Source: Pseudahrensia aquimaris | GTDB lineage: Bacteria; Pseudomonadota; Alphaproteobacteria; Rhizobiales; Rhizobiaceae | Assembly (NCBI RefSeq): GCF_042676045.1 | Contig: NZ_JBHTJV010000009.1 | Location: 578,281 to 642,280 of the forward strand | Length of the DNA stretch: 64,000 bases | Direction of reading: 5' to 3' | Shown here: one piece after another, positions 62,718 to 64,000 of the stretch | Layout of the letters: each line of letters opens with the position of its first letter | Numbering within the stretch: the stretch's first letter is position 1 | Position numbers and translations under genes: made by a program | Notes under the pieces: generated by a model | The model's database searches: none | Seen by the model: only the letters and a program-made list of their open reading frames with translations | What the model was told of the DNA's origin: nothing

Positions 62718-62752
62718 CGACATTTCCGCCACCATTCTGGCGAAAACTGTCG
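62718..62752. promoter_or_regulatory. Imperfect inverted repeat between the divergent KpsC-like and RTX genes
   Basis: CGACATTTCCGCCA and its partner TGGCGAAAACTGTCG flank a 6-nt spacer; both the outer five pairs and the inner CGCCA/TGGCG pairs are perfect. No T-run follows, so it is not a terminator. It lies about 50 bp before the RTX gene start and about 130 bp from the KpsC-like gene start, inside the 210-bp intergenic region. Confidence 0.5.
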
Positions 62753-62800
62753 TGAGGGTGAATCGGTACAAAGCGTTCAACGGATATCTGCAGGGAAAAC

Positions 62801-64000
62801 ATGACCACGCCAAGCAATCAAGAGCAGTTTATGCTCGAACTCATAAACGCATTCCGCCTCGATCCCAATGGCGAATATAACCGGCTGATTGACGCCAATG
62901 GGCAGGCTTATGATTCCGGTGTTGCAAGCGCAGTTTCCTATTTTGGCGTCGATCTTTCCGCCTTTGAAGCGCAACTTTCCGCGCTCCAACCCACCCATGT
63001 TTTGGCTTGGAATGCCAACCTTGCCAATGCAGCGGAAGGCCATTCCAACGATATGATTTCAGCCGATACCCAGGCTCACACTTTGCCGGGCGGCCCGGAC
63101 GCAGGGCAGCGCATTGCTGCGGCTGGCTATAACTACAACACCTATGGTGAAAACATCTTCGCCTTCACCGACGACATGCTTTATGGCCACGCAGGCTTCA
63201 TAATTGATTGGGGCTATGACGACGTAGACTTCAACGACAGCACGCTTAGAAGCGACTGGCAATCCCGCGGTGATGGCATTCAAGATCCGGCAGGTCATCG
63301 CGACAGTCTGATCAGTTCAAGTTTCAACGAAATTGGTCTGGGTGTGGTCGCCGAAAACGACCCTGCAACCGGAGTGGGTCCGTGGGTTGTTACTCAAAAT
63401 CTGGCAAACAGACGTGGCTACCAAGACCAACTCGTTGGTGTCGTGGCGAATGATCTCGATCAAGACGAGTTTTATGATATTGGTGAAGGCTTGGGTGGAG
63501 TCACTGTAACCATTTCGGGTGGTGGGTCCACTTACACAACAACGACTTGGGACTCTGGCGGTTATCAGATTGTCGTCCCTGCCGGCAGCTATCAAGTCAC
63601 CTTTTCCGGGGGCGGCATCACGAGCGCTGTAACGGAAGCCGTGGTGATGGGTTCCCAGAACCAAAAGTTGGATCTCTTCATTGATCTCGCGTCACAACCC
63701 AACGTCCCAACCGCCCAAGCCGATGTTTTTAACGGCACAGCGCTTGCCGATGTGATCGATTTGCTCGCTGGCGATGATACCTATTTTGCGGGTGCTGGCG
63801 ATGACGATGTTTCAGGCGGCCAAGGAGCGGATACACTCCACGGCGAAGAAGGCGCGGACGTTCTGCGTGGTGGGAGCGACGGTGACACCCTCTTGGGCGG
63901 CTCTGGTAACGATCAATACCATGTCGAAGACGCAGGCGATGTTGTGGTTGAACTGTCCGAGGAAGGCTACGACCGCGTGTTCGTTGATGGTCTGTCCAGC
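62801..64000 (+). CDS. Secreted CAP-domain protein with RTX calcium-binding repeats (partial, cut at the right edge)
   Basis: Starts at ATG 62801 (MTTPSNQEQFMLELINAFRL; AGGGA ahead), and at least 400 residues stay open to the window end. Residues 1 to about 205 form a CAP/SCP domain (LAWNANLANAAEGHSNDM, NTYGENIFAF, AGHRDSLISSSFNEIGLGVV), close to the family in its H-S-x-D-M and G-E-N-I-F motifs. Next is an SdrD B-like beta-sandwich, starting with the acidic loop DLDQDEFYDIGEGLGGVTVT (about 225-245). From about 310 come RTX nonapeptides (GAGDDDVSGGQGADTLHGEE, GGSDGDTLLGGSGNDQYHVE) which bind calcium. There is no N-terminal signal; RTX proteins go out through type I secretion using the C-terminus. 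Confidence 0.9.
   Translation, partial: MTTPSNQEQFMLELINAFRLDPNGEYNRLIDANGQAYDSGVASAVSYFGVDLSAFEAQLSALQPTHVLAWNANLANAAEGHSNDMISADTQAHTLPGGPDAGQRIAAAGYNYNTYGENIFAFTDDMLYGHAGFIIDWGYDDVDFNDSTLRSDWQSRGDGIQDPAGHRDSLISSSFNEIGLGVVAENDPATGVGPWVVTQNLANRRGYQDQLVGVVANDLDQDEFYDIGEGLGGVTVTISGGGSTYTTTTWDSGGYQIVVPAGSYQVTFSGGGITSAVTEAVVMGSQNQKLDLFIDLASQPNVPTAQADVFNGTALADVIDLLAGDDTYFAGAGDDDVSGGQGADTLHGEEGADVLRGGSDGDTLLGGSGNDQYHVEDAGDVVVELSEEGYDRVFVDGLSS

Noticed and set aside
1..64000. Insertion sequences, prophage, CRISPR array, tRNA or rRNA genes
   Set aside because: No transposase or integrase motifs, repeat-spacer arrays, tRNA-like TTCRANYC elements or rRNA segments were recognised in reading the window.

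Overview
The window looks like chromosomal DNA of an alphaproteobacterium of the Hyphomicrobiales (Rhizobiales) type with moderate GC. The case rests on a gcrA cell-cycle regulator with CtrA-type (TTAA-N7-TTAA) and CcrM-type (GANTC) sites in front of it, two such CtrA-type sites elsewhere, the alphaproteobacterial order nudC-HIT-SRP RNA-dnaX-ybaB, a DnaX that has lost most of its zinc-module cysteines, and family-specific versions of YejABE, CycM, GcrA, the TIGR02281 protease and MnmD. I see no phage, insertion sequence, CRISPR array, tRNA or rRNA. Almost all genes are intact and tightly packed, often with 4-bp ATGA or GTGA overlaps.

Layout. 0-5.5 kb: a Yej-type oligopeptide ABC importer on the minus strand with two tandem solute-binding proteins; it runs off the left edge inside yejE. 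5.6-12.4 kb: membrane cytochrome c (cycM), kdsB, pheA, nudC, a HIT protein, SRP RNA, dnaX, ybaB and a CDP-alcohol phosphatidyltransferase. 12.5-19.6 kb: apaG, a TrkH potassium transporter, and an RND efflux pump with its adaptor behind a palindromic operator. 19.7-23 kb: hslO, argF, argD. 22.9-23.4 kb: the argD/gcrA divergent control region. 23.4-31.2 kb: gcrA, ppk2, a proline-rich membrane protein, a nitronate monooxygenase-like enzyme, split MnmC (oxidase and methyltransferase as overlapping genes), sppA, ihfB, a LapA-domain protein and an unlisted 32-residue membrane peptide. 31.3-46.1 kb: coxG, two RNA methyltransferases, lspA, acuI, rlpA-like, a serine hydrolase, gpmA, dapB, an MsbA-type ABC exporter, glk, a BMP-family binding protein, nnrD, a GST, a CAP-domain lipoprotein and rmuC. 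46.2-52.2 kb: def-fmt-truA, then a nucleoside/base salvage run deoB-add-upp, then an aldose dehydrogenase-like SDR. 52.3-62.6 kb: a retropepsin-like protease behind an array of CtrA-type half sites, then a surface polysaccharide locus (sugar-phosphate transferase, O-antigen ligase-like protein, GT4, GT2, nucleotide-sugar epimerase and a 1307-residue protein). 62.8 kb to the right edge: a secreted CAP plus RTX-repeat protein, cut by the window end.

The most unusual items are the 1307-residue three-part protein (a KpsC-like glycosyltransferase module, a long helical middle and a second glycosyltransferase-like module), the gcrA promoter region in which a perfect CtrA box sits next to four GANTC sites in 68 bp, the 11-bp-phased TTAA array before the protease gene, the RND permease with about 100 extra residues, the RTX/CAP protein, and the small membrane peptide at 31.1 kb. 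Functions are inferred from motifs read by eye; no database search was run.
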